62,262 bases of DNA from an uncultured Alphaproteobacteria bacterium (GTDB lineage Bacteria; Pseudomonadota; Alphaproteobacteria; Rhizobiales; Pleomorphomonadaceae), in assembly GCA_937900425.1 (NCBI GenBank), contig CALCDT010000189.1, forward strand, positions 1-62,262, given 5' to 3'. Position numbers and translations under genes: made by a program. Below, in pieces: positions 34,719 to 44,977 of the stretch (its first letter is position 1; each line of letters opens with the position of its first letter). Below the pieces are notes generated by a model. The model saw only the letters and a list, made by a program, of their open reading frames with translations, searched no databases and was not told the origin of the DNA.

Positions 34719-37700
34719 ATGGCCGACGCCGTGCCGGAAGGCCGCTTCAACCTGTCGCGCTGGGCGGTGACGCACCAGTCGCTGGTGCTGTTCCTGATCA
34801 TCGTGCTCTCGCTCGGCGGGATCTATTCCTACGCCCGGCTCGGCCGGGCCGAGGACCCGAGCTTCACCATCAAGGTGATGATCGTCTCCGCCGTCTGGCC
34901 GGGGGCGACCACCGACGAGATCCAGTCGCAGGTCGCCGACCCGATCGAGAAGGTGCTGCAGGAGGTGCCGCATTTCGACAAGGTGCGGACCTACTCGACG
35001 GCCGGTCAGGTCTACATGCAGGTCCAGATCGCCGACACCACCCCGCCGGGGGCGGTCAAGGAGGTCTGGTATCAGGTTCGAAAGCGCGTCGGCGACATCC
35101 GCGCCGACCTGCCCGCCGGTCTCGTCGGCCCCTTCATCAACGACGACTTCGGCGACGTCGACAGCGTGCTCTACATGCTGAAGGGGGAGGGGGCCGACCT
35201 GCGCGACCTCAAGGACGAGGCCGAGGCGATCCGCCAGCGGCTGCTCCGCGTGCCCGACGTCGCCAAGGTCCGCTTCTACGGCGACCGCGACGAGAAGATC
35301 TTCGTCGAGTTCAGCCACGCCAAGCTCGCCACCCTCGGCATCGCGCCATCCGACATCTTCGCCTCGATCGCCGCCCAGAACGCGGTGACGCCGGCCGGCA
35401 CCATCGAGACCCGCGACGAGCGCATCGCCATCCGCCTCGACGGCGCCCCCCACGACGTCGCGGCGCTGGAGGCGATCCCGGTCCGGGCCGGCGGCCGCAG
35501 CTTCCGCCTCGGCGACGTCGCCACCATCCGCAGGGGCTTCGCCGATCCGCCGTCCTTCGAGGTGCGCCACGAGGGCCGCGAGGCGCTCGCCATCGGCGTC
35601 GTCATGGCCGAGGGCGCCAACATCGAGACGCTGGGCGCCAATCTGACCACCGCCATGGCCGCCGTCCGCGCCGACCTGCCGCTCGGCTTCGAGATCGCCC
35701 AGGTCGCCGACCAGCCGAAGATCGTCGAGGAGTCGATCGGGGAATTCCTGCGCGCCTTCATCGAGGCGCTGGCCATCGTGCTCGTCGTCAGCTTCCTGTC
35801 GCTCGGCTGGCGCACCGGCATCGTCGTCGCCCTCGCCGTGCCGCTGGTGCTCGCCGCGGTGATGATCGTGCTCGACCTGCTCGGCATGAGCCTGCACCGG
35901 ATCACGCTCGGCGCCCTGATCATCGCCCTCGGTCTCATGGTCGACGACGCGATCATCGCCGTCGAGATGATGGTCGTGAAGATGGAGGAGGGCTACGACC
36001 GCCTCAAGGCGGCGACCTTCGCCTGGAACTCGACCGCCTTTCCGATGCTCACCGGCACGCTGGTGACGGCGGCGGGCTTCGTGCCGGTCGGCTTCGCCAA
36101 GTCGAGCGCGGGCGAATACGCCGGCGGCATCTTCTGGGTGGTCGGCATCGCCCTCGTCGCCTCGTGGTTCGTCGCCGTGATCTTCACGCCCTATCTCGGC
36201 GTCAAGCTGCTGCCGGACGTGAAGACCGGGGCCGGCCACGGCCCCGGTCATGAAGGTCATGGCCCCCGGGCGATGTACGCCTCGCGGACCTACCGGATCT
36301 GGCGGGCGATCGTCGACTGGTGCGTGGCCCACCGCTTCGTCGTGGTCCTCGTCACGATCGCCTGCTTCGCCGGGTCGATCTATTCCTTCCGCTTCGTCGA
36401 GCAGCAGTTCTTCCCCAATTCGCCGCGCCCGGAGCTGATGGTCGAGGTGCGCCTGCCAGAGGGCGCGGCCATCGCCGCCACCGGCGCGGCGCTGAAGGTG
36501 ATCGAGGACGAGATCGCCGGCGACGACGAGGTCGAGACCTATTCGACCTACGTCGGCGCCGGCGCCCCGCGCTGGTTCCTCGCCTCCAACCCGGAGCTGC
36601 CCAAGGCCAACTACGGCATCCTCGTCATGGAGACCGCGGGGCCGCAGGCGCGCGACCGCGTCAAGGCCGACATCGAGGTCTTCGTCGCCGACGGCGGGCT
36701 GCCGGGCGCCCGGGTCCGGGTCAGCGAGCTCGCGCTGGGTCCGCCGGTCGGCTTCCCGGTCCAGTTCCGCGTCATCGGTTCCGACCCGATCGAGCTGCGC
36801 CACATCGCCCGCAAGGTCCAGGCGATCGTCGCCGACAACCCGATGACCGTCGACGCCCAGCTCGACTGGAACGAGCAGGCCAAAGCCGTGCGCCTCGTCC
36901 TCGACCAGGACCGCATCCGCGCCCTCGGCCTCGACCCGGTGGCGATCGCCAACACCCTGCAGACCCTCGTCTCCGGCTACACCGTCACCAGCCTGCGCGA
37001 CGGCATCGAGGCGATCGACGTCGTCGCCCGCGCCGTGCCCGAGGAGCGGGCCGGCGTCGCCGACCTCGAGGATCTCACCGTCGCGGTGGTGGGCGGGGCG
37101 GCGATCCCGCTGTCGCAGGTGGCGCGGATCGACTACGGCTTCGAGGAGCCGATCCTGTGGCGCCAGAACCGCGACCTGATGATCACCGTGCGCGCCGACA
37201 TCGTCCCCGGCGTCCAGGCGCCGGACGTCTCCTCGGCGATCCTGCCGAAGCTGAAGCCGCTGAGCGAGGCGCTTCCCGTCGGCTACCGCATCGAGATGGG
37301 CGGGGCGATCGAGGAGAGCGCCAAGGCCAACACCGCGCTCTACGCGGTCTTCCCGATGATGATCCTCGCCATGCTGACGCTGCTGATGATCCAGCTGCAG
37401 AGCTTCTCCAAGCTCGCCCTCGTCTTCGCCACCGCGCCGCTCGGCCTCGTCGGGGCGACGGCGGCGCTGATCGCCTTCCGCCAGCCCTTCGGCTTCGTCG
37501 CCCTGCTCGGCCTCATCGCCCTCGCCGGCATGATCATGCGCAACACCGTGATCCTCGTCGACCAGATCGGCCAGGACATCGACGCCGGCAGCCCGCCGTG
37601 GACGGCGATCGTCGACGCCACCGTGCGCCGGACCCGGCCGGTCGTGCTCACCGCCCTCGCGGCGATCCTCGCCATGATCCCGCTGTCGCAGAACGTGTTC

Positions 37701-37922
37701 TGGGGGCCGATGGCGGTGGCGATCATGGGCGGCCTCGCCGTCGCCACGCTGCTGACGCTGCTGTTCGTGCCGGCGCTCTACGCGCTCTGGTTCCGGGTGA
37801 GGCGGCCGCAGGCTTCGGTACCGGCGGTGCCGGCCGTCGAGGCCGAACCGACGCTGCCCCTGCCGCTGCCGCTCGCCCCGCGGCGGCTGACGGGGACGAC
37901 GCTGCCGGAGGCGGCGGAATAG
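34719..37922 (+). CDS. RND family efflux permease
   Basis: This 1067-residue HAE1/AcrB-like proton-driven pump has 12 predicted helices in two repeats: helix 1 (S-L-V-L-F-L-I-I-V-L-S), then porter domain P-G-A-T-T-D-E-I. Helix 4 contains L-G-L-M-V-D-D-A-I-I-A-V-E, whose acidic pair is the proton relay. The second half ends with F-W-G-P-M-A-V-A-I-M-G-G-L. The C-terminal tail is Pro/Ala/Leu-rich. Substrate unknown. Paired with the adaptor and tetR. Confidence 0.95.
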   Translation: MADAVPEGRFNLSRWAVTHQSLVLFLIIVLSLGGIYSYARLGRAEDPSFTIKVMIVSAVWPGATTDEIQSQVADPIEKVLQEVPHFDKVRTYSTAGQVYMQVQIADTTPPGAVKEVWYQVRKRVGDIRADLPAGLVGPFINDDFGDVDSVLYMLKGEGADLRDLKDEAEAIRQRLLRVPDVAKVRFYGDRDEKIFVEFSHAKLATLGIAPSDIFASIAAQNAVTPAGTIETRDERIAIRLDGAPHDVAALEAIPVRAGGRSFRLGDVATIRRGFADPPSFEVRHEGREALAIGVVMAEGANIETLGANLTTAMAAVRADLPLGFEIAQVADQPKIVEESIGEFLRAFIEALAIVLVVSFLSLGWRTGIVVALAVPLVLAAVMIVLDLLGMSLHRITLGALIIALGLMVDDAIIAVEMMVVKMEEGYDRLKAATFAWNSTAFPMLTGTLVTAAGFVPVGFAKSSAGEYAGGIFWVVGIALVASWFVAVIFTPYLGVKLLPDVKTGAGHGPGHEGHGPRAMYASRTYRIWRAIVDWCVAHRFVVVLVTIACFAGSIYSFRFVEQQFFPNSPRPELMVEVRLPEGAAIAATGAALKVIEDEIAGDDEVETYSTYVGAGAPRWFLASNPELPKANYGILVMETAGPQARDRVKADIEVFVADGGLPGARVRVSELALGPPVGFPVQFRVIGSDPIELRHIARKVQAIVADNPMTVDAQLDWNEQAKAVRLVLDQDRIRALGLDPVAIANTLQTLVSGYTVTSLRDGIEAIDVVARAVPEERAGVADLEDLTVAVVGGAAIPLSQVARIDYGFEEPILWRQNRDLMITVRADIVPGVQAPDVSSAILPKLKPLSEALPVGYRIEMGGAIEESAKANTALYAVFPMMILAMLTLLMIQLQSFSKLALVFATAPLGLVGATAALIAFRQPFGFVALLGLIALAGMIMRNTVILVDQIGQDIDAGSPPWTAIVDATVRRTRPVVLTALAAILAMIPLSQNVFWGPMAVAIMGGLAVATLLTLLFVPALYALWFRVRRPQASVPAVPAVEAEPTLPLPLPLAPRRLTGTTLPEAAE

Positions 37923-38328
37923 GGCGGGCGTCGCCGCGCGCTTCGTCCGGTGCCGGTCGCCCTCCGCCCGCTTCAGATTCCCTCTTCTCTCGGGAGATCG
38001 GGACCGGGGGGTGCGGAGGAGGGGGCGGAGACCGGCGCGCGCGGACCGATCCCCTCGCCGCCACGCTTGCGGCCGGACGATCACTTTCAACGTCCTGGCA
38101 CGAATTCACCTGATCTTATGATCGTCGCAAGATATAATGAATTGAAATAAAAGGAATTCCTGCCTTTGCTCGGCACTGGAACGCCTCGCCGCGCGGGCGG
38201 CCGGTCGCCGGGCCGGGCCCCTCGTGCGGCAGCGTGCCCGTCTTCCTCCCGGCCGTGGGCTCGGGCATGGTGTCGGGCGAAACGAGCCCCGGTCAAGGGG
38301 ACTGACACGAGCGTCGAGGAAACCAGCC
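37923..38328. other. Intergenic region with AT-rich promoter patch upstream of fhs
   Basis: Of these 406 bp, most are GC-rich and featureless. The segment 38100-38160 is strikingly AT-rich, has a perfect TATAAT at 38132-38137 and a GGAATTCC palindrome, and is the likely fhs promoter area. The -35 element is not clear. A small minus-strand frame across this region is probably not a gene. Confidence 0.45.
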
Positions 38329-40005
38329 ATGCCCACCGATATCGAGATCGCCCGCAGCGTGACCATGAAGCCGATCGGCGAGGTCGCGGCGAAGCTCGGC
38401 ATTCCCGACGAGGCGCTCAACAACTACGGCAAGCACATCGCCAAGATCGACGGTGCCTATCTCAAGTCGCTCGAGGGCAAGCCGCGCGGCAAGCTGGTGC
38501 TGGTCACCGCCATCACCCCGACGGCGGCCGGCGAGGGCAAGACCACGACCACGGTCGGCCTCGGCGACGGACTCAACCGCATCGGCCGCAAGGCGGCGAT
38601 CTGCCTGCGCGAGCCCTCGCTCGGCCCCTGCTTCGGCGTCAAGGGCGGCGCGGCCGGCGGCGGCTGGGCCCAGGTCGTGCCGATGGAGGCGATCAACCTC
38701 CACTTCACCGGCGACTTCCACGCCATCACCGCCGCGCACAACCTGCTGTCGGCGATGATCGACAACCACATCTACTGGGGCAACGAACTCGGCATCGACA
38801 CCCGCCGCGTCACCTGGCGCCGGGCGATCGACATGAACGACCGCTCCCTGCGCGAGATCACCTCCTCGCTCGGCGGCGTCGCCAACGGCTATCCGCGCAC
38901 CGACGGCTTCGACATCACCGTCGCCTCGGAGGTGATGGCGGTGTTCTGCCTCGCCACCGACCTCGCCGACCTCGAGGCGCGCCTCGCCAAGATGATCGTC
39001 GCCGAGACCCGCGACCGCAAGCCGGTCACCTGCGGCGACATCGGCGCCGCCCCGGCGATGACCGTGCTGCTCAAGGACGCCTTCCAGCCGAACCTCGTGC
39101 AGACGCTCGAAGGCAACCCGGCCTTCGTCCACGGCGGCCCCTTCGCCAACATCGCCCACGGCTGCAACTCGGTGTCGGCGACGACCGCCGCTCTCGCCCT
39201 CGCCGACGTCGTGGTCACGGAAGCCGGCTTCGGTGCCGACCTCGGCGCCGAGAAATTCTTCGACATCAAGTGCCGCAAGGCCGGCCTCACTCCGGACGCG
39301 GCGGTGATCGTCGCCACCATCCGCGCCCTCAAGATGCACGGCGGCGTCGCCAAGAACGACCTCTCCAAGGAGAACGTCGGCGCCCTCGAGATCGGCTTCG
39401 CCAACCTCGCCCGCCACATCGAGAATACGAAGAAGTTCGGCGTCCCGGTGGTGGTCTGCGTCAACAAGTTCGTCACCGACACCGACGCCGAGGTGGAGGC
39501 CGTCATCCGGCTCGCCAGCGAGAAGGCCGGCGTCGACGCCATCCTCTGCACCCACTGGGGCGAGGGCTCCAAGGGCACCGAGGCGCTTGCCCGCAAAGTC
39601 GCCGAACTGCTCGACGCCCCGCGCGACGCGCCCTTCACCCCGCTCTATCCCTCCGAGATGGGCCTGCTCACCAAGGTCGAGACCATCGCCAAGACCCTCT
39701 ACCGGGCGAGCGCGGTGACCGCCGACGCGTCGGTCAGGAAGCGCCTCGCCGAGTTCGAGGCCGCCGGTTTCGGCCACGTCCCGGTCTGCATCGCCAAGAC
39801 CCAGTCGTCCTTCTCGGCCGATCCCAACGCCAAGAACGCGCCGGAGGGCCACGTCCTCCCGGTCCGCGAGGTTCACCTCGCCGCCGGCGCGGAATTCGTG
39901 GTCGCGGTCTGCGGCGACATCATGCGCATGCCGGGCCTGCCGAAGGTGCCCTCGGCGATGCACATCAGGCTCGACGAGAAGGGCGAGATCGAAGGCCTCA
40001 GCTGA
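38329..40005 (+). CDS. fhs: Formate-tetrahydrofolate ligase
   Basis: This 558-residue enzyme joins formate to tetrahydrofolate with ATP, giving 10-formyl-THF for purine synthesis and C1 metabolism. The ATP-binding P-loop lies in T-A-A-G-E-G-K-T-T-T-T, near residue 68. Other family motifs are R-E-P-S-L-G-P-C-F-G-V-K-G-G-A-A-G-G-G and G-D-I-M-R-M-P-G-L-P near the end. GAGGAA precedes the ATG at 38329. It stands alone as a monocistronic unit with its own terminator and complements the glycine cleavage operon. Confidence 0.96.
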   Translation: MPTDIEIARSVTMKPIGEVAAKLGIPDEALNNYGKHIAKIDGAYLKSLEGKPRGKLVLVTAITPTAAGEGKTTTTVGLGDGLNRIGRKAAICLREPSLGPCFGVKGGAAGGGWAQVVPMEAINLHFTGDFHAITAAHNLLSAMIDNHIYWGNELGIDTRRVTWRRAIDMNDRSLREITSSLGGVANGYPRTDGFDITVASEVMAVFCLATDLADLEARLAKMIVAETRDRKPVTCGDIGAAPAMTVLLKDAFQPNLVQTLEGNPAFVHGGPFANIAHGCNSVSATTAALALADVVVTEAGFGADLGAEKFFDIKCRKAGLTPDAAVIVATIRALKMHGGVAKNDLSKENVGALEIGFANLARHIENTKKFGVPVVVCVNKFVTDTDAEVEAVIRLASEKAGVDAILCTHWGEGSKGTEALARKVAELLDAPRDAPFTPLYPSEMGLLTKVETIAKTLYRASAVTADASVRKRLAEFEAAGFGHVPVCIAKTQSSFSADPNAKNAPEGHVLPVREVHLAAGAEFVVAVCGDIMRMPGLPKVPSAMHIRLDEKGEIEGLS

Positions 40006-40033
40006 GGCCCTCGTATCTCCAGACAGGAACGAG

Positions 40034-40059
40034 AAAGCCCCGGATTTCCGGGGCTTTTT
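40034..40059 (+). terminator. Rho-independent terminator after fhs
   Basis: AAAGCCCCGG, a short ATTT loop, CCGGGGCTTTTT: a strong GC stem followed by a run of five T. It starts 29 bp past the fhs stop and is followed by the convergent PilZ gene. The A-run on the other side could let it work in both directions. Confidence 0.9.
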
Positions 40060-40095
40060 CCGTCGTCGGGCCGGTCGGCGCCCAGGGCCGCGCCG

Positions 40096-40485
40096 TCAGT
40101 TCATGAAGCGGAAGCGGGCGAGGCGGGGGTCGTTCTTCTCGTGGATCGAGAAGGCCTCGCCGCCGAAGCTGATGCCGAGTTCCTTGCCCTTGCGCCAGAT
40201 CACCGCGGCCGGCTGCATCGTTGCGGCGGAAACGTCGAACAGCATGAACTCGCCGGGAACCTCGTCGCTGTGCTCGCTTTTGACCCGGGCGCCGGCAGCC
40301 GAGATGTCGCGGACGGTGCAGTCGAAGACGAAACGGTAGTCGCCGAACACGATCTTCGCCGCCTTGATGGTGCGCTTGCGCGCAGTGCTGCGTTTGTCTT
40401 CCACGCGCGGGTCCTCGTCTGGCGCCGGCCGCGTCGCCGTGACCGCGGCCGCTCCGGCCCCGCGATGCTCGAACACACGCCGCAT
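40096..40485 (-). CDS. PilZ domain protein
   Basis: This 129-residue protein has a PilZ-type core: a basic R-K-R-T segment, then F-D-C-T-V-R-D-I-S-A-A-G-A, then P-A-A-V-I-W-R-K-G-K-E-L-G-I-S-F. The R-rich and D-x-S-x-x-G motifs fit c-di-GMP binding, so it may be a c-di-GMP effector of motility or polysaccharide output. The start is uncertain: no strong ribosome site precedes 40485, and the frame stays open to 40836 with non-homologous sequence. Confidence 0.8.
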   Translation of the reverse strand: MRRVFEHRGAGAAAVTATRPAPDEDPRVEDKRSTARKRTIKAAKIVFGDYRFVFDCTVRDISAAGARVKSEHSDEVPGEFMLFDVSAATMQPAAVIWRKGKELGISFGGEAFSIHEKNDPRLARFRFMN

Positions 40486-40841
40486 CCGGCCGAAGTCGTT
40501 GGTAATTGGAGCCGTCCTTGGCCGGGCGACCCGTCGGAACCGATGGCCGACCCTACGCAGCCTTGGTTGATTTTCGGTAAGCGCCGTCGTTCGGCCGGGC
40601 TGGCGGGTGGCTCGGTCACGACGTCGGAAACATGAGTAGAATCCTCCAGTATACTTGACAGGGTGGGGAGGCTCTGAGAGGGTCCGCGCCGGGCCGGACC
40701 GACGGTTCGCCCGCATCCCGCTCCTCGCGGCTGCGATGCCGCCGGCGGGGGACGACATCTGCCGTGCGCGCAAAGGCGCCCGTTTCCGGCCGGCCGGGCG
40801 GGGCTCCGGCGCGACCAAATTCATTGACGGGGACATTCGCG
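40486..40841. other. Divergent intergenic region, PilZ / imelysin operon
   Basis: These 356 bp should include the promoter of the iron operon. A local AT-rich patch around 40630-40655 (AGTATACTTGACA) is a candidate promoter. No Fur, Irr or RirA box was recognised with confidence. Confidence 0.4.
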
Positions 40842-42122
40842 ATGCGACTTCGATCCTTTCTCACCGGGGGCGCCGCCCTCGCGGCCGTCCTGACGGCGGC
40901 ACCCGCCTTCGCCGCCGAGGCGCCCGACGCGAAGGCGGTGGTCGCGACCTACGTCGCCATCGCCGAGGCCGGATACGGCGACTCGCTCACGACCGCCGAG
41001 GCGCTCGCCACAGCCGTCGACGCGCTGATCGCCGAGCCGACCGAGGCGAAGCTCGAGGCCGCCCGTACCGCCTGGAAGGCCGCCCGCGTGCCCTATCAGC
41101 AGACCGAGGCCTACCGCTTCGGCAACGCCGCCGTCGACGACTGGGAAGGCAAGGTCAACGCCTGGCCGCTGGACGAGGGCCTGATCGACTACGTCGACGC
41201 AAGCTACGGCACCGAATCCGACGCCAACGGCCTCTACGTCCTCAACATCATCGCCAATCCCAAGGTGGAGATCTCCGGCCAGCAGGTCGACGCGACCGAG
41301 ATCACCCCGGCGCTCCTGTCCGACACGCTGCAGGAGGCCGGCGAGATCGAATCGAACGTCGCCACCGGCTACCATGCCGTCGAGTTCCTGCTCTGGGGAC
41401 AGGACCTCAATGGCACCGGCCCGGGGGCCGGCACGCGCCCGGCGACCGACTTCGACACGGCGAACTGCACCGGCGGCAACTGCGACCGCCGCGCCGCCTA
41501 TCTCGCCGCGGCGACCGAACTGCTGGTCTCCGACCTTCGCGACATGGTCGCCTCCTGGGCGCCCGGCGGCGAGGCGCGCACCGCGCTCGAGGAGAAGTCG
41601 CCGGAAGAAGGCCTTGCCACCATCCTCACCGGCATGGGGTCGCTTTCCTACGGTGAACTCGCCGGCGAGCGCATGAAGCTCGGCCTGCTGCTGCACGATC
41701 CGGAGGAGGAGCACGACTGCTTCTCCGACAACACCTTCAACTCGCATTATTACGACATCGTCGGCATCCGGAACGTCTATTTCGGCCGCTACACCCGCGT
41801 CGACGGTACCACGGTCGAGGGGCCGAGCCTCGCCGACATGGTGAAGGCCAAGGCGCCGGACGTCGCGAGCGAACTCGAGGCGAAGCTCGACGCGACGCTT
41901 GCAGCCGCCGAGGCGATGAAGGCCCGCGGCGAGAGCGTCGAGGCCTACGACCAGATGATCGGCGAGAACAACGCCGAGGGCAATGCGGTGGTCCAGGCGG
42001 TGATCGACGGCCTCGTCGACCAGACCCGCTCGATCGAGCGCGCCGTCGCCGCCCTCGGCCTGTCGCAGATCGCCTTCGAGGGCTCCGACAGCCTCGACAA
42101 TCCGGGCGCCGTGTTCCAGTAA
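40842..42122 (+). CDS. Imelysin family (M75) periplasmic iron-associated protein
   Basis: This 426-residue exported protein has a signal peptide ending A-P-A-F-A-A. The family motif G-x-H-x-x-E appears as G-Y-H-A-V-E at about residues 176-181, a likely metal site. Imelysins are iron-regulated periplasmic or outer-membrane proteins linked to iron uptake. Cysteines in T-A-N-C-T-G-G-N-C-D and H-D-C-F-S-D may form disulfides. First gene of a four-gene operon with a di-heme oxidoreductase, a second imelysin-like protein and a DUF1513 protein. Confidence 0.93.
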   Translation: MRLRSFLTGGAALAAVLTAAPAFAAEAPDAKAVVATYVAIAEAGYGDSLTTAEALATAVDALIAEPTEAKLEAARTAWKAARVPYQQTEAYRFGNAAVDDWEGKVNAWPLDEGLIDYVDASYGTESDANGLYVLNIIANPKVEISGQQVDATEITPALLSDTLQEAGEIESNVATGYHAVEFLLWGQDLNGTGPGAGTRPATDFDTANCTGGNCDRRAAYLAAATELLVSDLRDMVASWAPGGEARTALEEKSPEEGLATILTGMGSLSYGELAGERMKLGLLLHDPEEEHDCFSDNTFNSHYYDIVGIRNVYFGRYTRVDGTTVEGPSLADMVKAKAPDVASELEAKLDATLAAAEAMKARGESVEAYDQMIGENNAEGNAVVQAVIDGLVDQTRSIERAVAALGLSQIAFEGSDSLDNPGAVFQ

Positions 42123-42308
42123 GGTGCGGAGTGCCCTCCGCCGCACGGCCGGTCCGGCCGGGCGCGGCGGAGGGTCCCCGACGAGACGTTGCCGCGGCCG
42201 AAGGGCCGCGCAAAGACCGATGATGTGGATGCGACCGGGAACGGGCCGGCTCGCGGATCCTCCTCGATGGCCGCCGGAGGGGCGTGCGGCCGGGAGTTGA
42301 CGAGAACG

Positions 42309-43820
42309 ATGTTCACCTTCGCCCGAAGGGCCCGCCCCGGTCTGGCCGCGCTCGCGGCCGCCTGTTTCACAGCCACCCTCACCGCGCCGACCCTCGCCGG
42401 CGGCGACCCGATGCCCTGGCGCACCGACCTGACGCCGAAGGATCGCGGCCGCGTCGCCAAGGTGACCGCCGCACCGAAGGCGTTCACCGCGCCCGAACCC
42501 TTCGAGCCGATGCCCGGCGGCGCGACGACCAACACCCGGGTCTTCGGCCGCGACGCCTTCTCCCAGTTTTCGGGCAATCTCGACTTCGCGGGCGAGGAGA
42601 GCTTCAAGCTCGGAAACGGCCTGTTCCGGCGGCTATGGGTGTCCTCGCCGTCCTCGACCCAAGCCGCTGACGGGCTCGGCCCGCTCTACAACTCCCGGGC
42701 CTGCCAGAACTGCCACCTCAAGGACGGCCGCGGCCATCCGCCCGAGGGCGGCGACGCCGAGAGCTTCCTGATGCGGCTCTCGGTGCAGGGATCAGACGGC
42801 GTCGACCGGCCGCACCCGGTCTACGGCGGTCAGTTGCAGGATCTCGCCGTCCCCGGCTTTCCGGCCGAGGGCAGGATATCGGTCACCTACGAGGAACGGC
42901 CGGTGACGCTCGCCGACGGCACCGTCGTCTCGCTGCGGGCGCCGACCTATGCGGTCACCGACCTCGGCTTCGGCCCGATGGGCGAGGAGACGCGGATGTC
43001 GCCGCGGGTGGCGACGCCGATGATCGGCCTCGGCCTGCTCGAAGCCGTCCACCCCGGCGACATCGAGGCGCTGGCCGATCCGGACGACGCCGACGGCGAC
43101 GGCATCTCCGGGCGGGTCAACCGCGTCGTCGACGACCGCACCGGCGCCATCGTCCTCGGCCGCTTCGGATGGAAGGCCGGCCAGCCGACCATCGAGCAGC
43201 AGAGCGCCCACGCCTTCTTCGGCGACATGGGCCTTTCGACCCCGCTGATGACCGCCGCCGCCGGCGACTGCACCCGGGCCGGCCAGCCGGCCTGCTTCGA
43301 CCTGCCGACCGGCGTCCAGGAACGGCTCGGCGCTTTCGAGGTGCCGCAGGACGTGCTCGACCTCGTCGTGTTCTATTCCCGCAATCTCGCCGTTCCCGCC
43401 CGCCGCGAAGTCGACGATCCCGAGGTGCTGCGGGGCAAGGAGCTGTTCCACGCCTCCGGCTGCGCCGCCTGTCACCAGCCGAAATTCGTGACCCGCCGCG
43501 ACGCGGCGGAGAAGGAACTGGCGTTCCAGCTGATCTGGCCCTTCACCGACCTGCTGCTCCACGACATGGGCGAAGGCCTCGCCGACGATCGCCCCGAGGC
43601 CGAGGCGAGCGGGCGCGAGTGGCGGACGGCCCCGCTCTGGGGCCTCGGCCTGACCAAGGCGGTCAACGGCCACACCTATTATCTGCACGACGGCCGCGCC
43701 CGCTCGGTCCTCGAAGCGATCCTCTGGCACGGCGGCGAGGGCGAGGCCGCCCGCGACGCGGTGGCCGGCCTCGACGAGGCCGACCGCCGGGCGCTGATCC
43801 GCTACGTGGAGTCGCTCTGA
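42309..43820 (+). CDS. Di-heme oxidoreductase family protein (DUF1111-like)
   Basis: This 503-residue periplasmic protein has an N-terminal signal peptide (A-R-R-A-R-P-G-L, hydrophobic core, T-L-A-G-G). Two c-type haem sites are seen: C-Q-N-C-H at about residue 132 and C-A-A-C-H at about residue 385. It matches the 'thiol oxidoreductase / di-haem oxidoreductase' family that accompanies imelysins and may oxidise or reduce iron or another substrate; this is inferred. Its TGA overlaps the next ATG (TGATG). Confidence 0.93.
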   Translation: MFTFARRARPGLAALAAACFTATLTAPTLAGGDPMPWRTDLTPKDRGRVAKVTAAPKAFTAPEPFEPMPGGATTNTRVFGRDAFSQFSGNLDFAGEESFKLGNGLFRRLWVSSPSSTQAADGLGPLYNSRACQNCHLKDGRGHPPEGGDAESFLMRLSVQGSDGVDRPHPVYGGQLQDLAVPGFPAEGRISVTYEERPVTLADGTVVSLRAPTYAVTDLGFGPMGEETRMSPRVATPMIGLGLLEAVHPGDIEALADPDDADGDGISGRVNRVVDDRTGAIVLGRFGWKAGQPTIEQQSAHAFFGDMGLSTPLMTAAAGDCTRAGQPACFDLPTGVQERLGAFEVPQDVLDLVVFYSRNLAVPARREVDDPEVLRGKELFHASGCAACHQPKFVTRRDAAEKELAFQLIWPFTDLLLHDMGEGLADDRPEAEASGREWRTAPLWGLGLTKAVNGHTYYLHDGRARSVLEAILWHGGEGEAARDAVAGLDEADRRALIRYVESL

Positions 43821-44941
43821 TGACCCTTGCCCGCCGCCTCGCCGCGCTCTGTCTCCTCGGCCTCGTCACCATATCGCCGGCCGGCGCACAGGAAAGCGGG
43901 CCGGCGCCGGTGGCGGCGCTGGGCGAGGCCGACTACGCGGCGATCGTCGCCGGCGTGATCGACGGGGCGGTCGTTCCCGGCTTCGCCACGCTCGACGAAG
44001 CGGCGGCCCGCTTCTCGGGCGACGTCGCCGCCTTCTGCGCGGCGCCGGACGCTTCCGGCCTCGCCGGTCTTCGCGGCTCCTTCCGGGAGACGGTGCTCGC
44101 CTTCTCGGCCGTCGAATACCTGCGCTTCGGGCCTCTCCTCGAGGACCACCGGCTGGAGCGCCTCGCCTTCTGGCCCGACGCCCGCGGCCTCGGCCTGCGC
44201 CAGGTGCAGGGCGCGCTCGCCGCCGCCGACGAAAGCGCGGCCAGCGCAGAGACGCTCGCGGGCAAGTCGGTGGCCATGCAGGGCGTCACCGCCCTCGATT
44301 TCCTGCTGGCGGGCGCCGGCGCCGACGATCTGGCGGTCCCGGGTGCCGCCGACTTCCGCTGCCGCTACGCCGCCGCGGCGGCTGCCAACGTCGCCGGCAT
44401 CGCCGGCGATCTCGACGCGGCCTGGTCCGACGCGGCCTCGCCGGCGCGCCGGCTGTTCGCCGAGCCGGGACCGGACAATCCGATGTTCCAGACCTCGCGG
44501 GAGGCGGCCGGCGAGATCTTCAAGCAGGTCGCGACCGGGCTCGAGATCGTCGCCGACCACAAGCTGCGCACCATCCTCGGCGAGACGCCCGAAAAGGCGA
44601 AGCCGAGGCTCGCCCCGTTCTGGCGCTCCGGCCTGACGATGGCGAGCGTGCGGGCCGACGTCGCCGGCCTTCGTTCCGTCGTCGCGGCGAGCGGCGCGGC
44701 CGGCCGGCTGCCGGCCGAGCTCGCCTGGCTCGGCAACGCGATCGACTTCGAATTCGCCAACGCCGAGCGGGCGGCCGCCCGGCTCGACGCGCCGATCGAA
44801 CGGGTGGTGAGCGAACCGGATCTGCGCGCTCTCGCCGGCTATCTGGCGCTGACCCTGTCGAGCCTGCGCGCCGAGGTCGGAAGCGACCTCACGGGGGCGA
44901 TCGGACTGTCGAAAGGCTTCAACTCGCTCGACGGCGACTGA
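43820..44941 (+). CDS. Imelysin-like protein (second copy, motif changed)
   Basis: This 373-residue exported protein has a signal peptide ending S-P-A-G-A-Q. It aligns in outline with imelysins (L-R-F-G-P-L near residue 95, then Q-G-V-T-A-L-D-F-L-L near residue 153). The G-x-H-x-x-E motif of its neighbour is replaced by G-V-T-A-L-D, so the His ligand is absent. It may be a structural partner rather than a metal binder. The ATG overlaps the di-haem stop. Confidence 0.9.
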   Translation: MTLARRLAALCLLGLVTISPAGAQESGPAPVAALGEADYAAIVAGVIDGAVVPGFATLDEAAARFSGDVAAFCAAPDASGLAGLRGSFRETVLAFSAVEYLRFGPLLEDHRLERLAFWPDARGLGLRQVQGALAAADESAASAETLAGKSVAMQGVTALDFLLAGAGADDLAVPGAADFRCRYAAAAAANVAGIAGDLDAAWSDAASPARRLFAEPGPDNPMFQTSREAAGEIFKQVATGLEIVADHKLRTILGETPEKAKPRLAPFWRSGLTMASVRADVAGLRSVVAASGAAGRLPAELAWLGNAIDFEFANAERAAARLDAPIERVVSEPDLRALAGYLALTLSSLRAEVGSDLTGAIGLSKGFNSLDGD

Positions 44942-44977
44942 AGGGCAGGGGCCGGCCGCGCCGAACCGGAGACCACC

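Noticed and set aside
33579..38090. Minus-strand 1503-codon open frame opposite the RND operon
   Set aside because: Shadow of the adaptor and permease genes; repetitive R/G/D/H-rich translation with no family resemblance.
38106..38423. Small minus-strand frame across the fhs promoter region
   Set aside because: It overlaps the fhs start and lies opposite the AT-rich promoter patch; composition is not protein-like.
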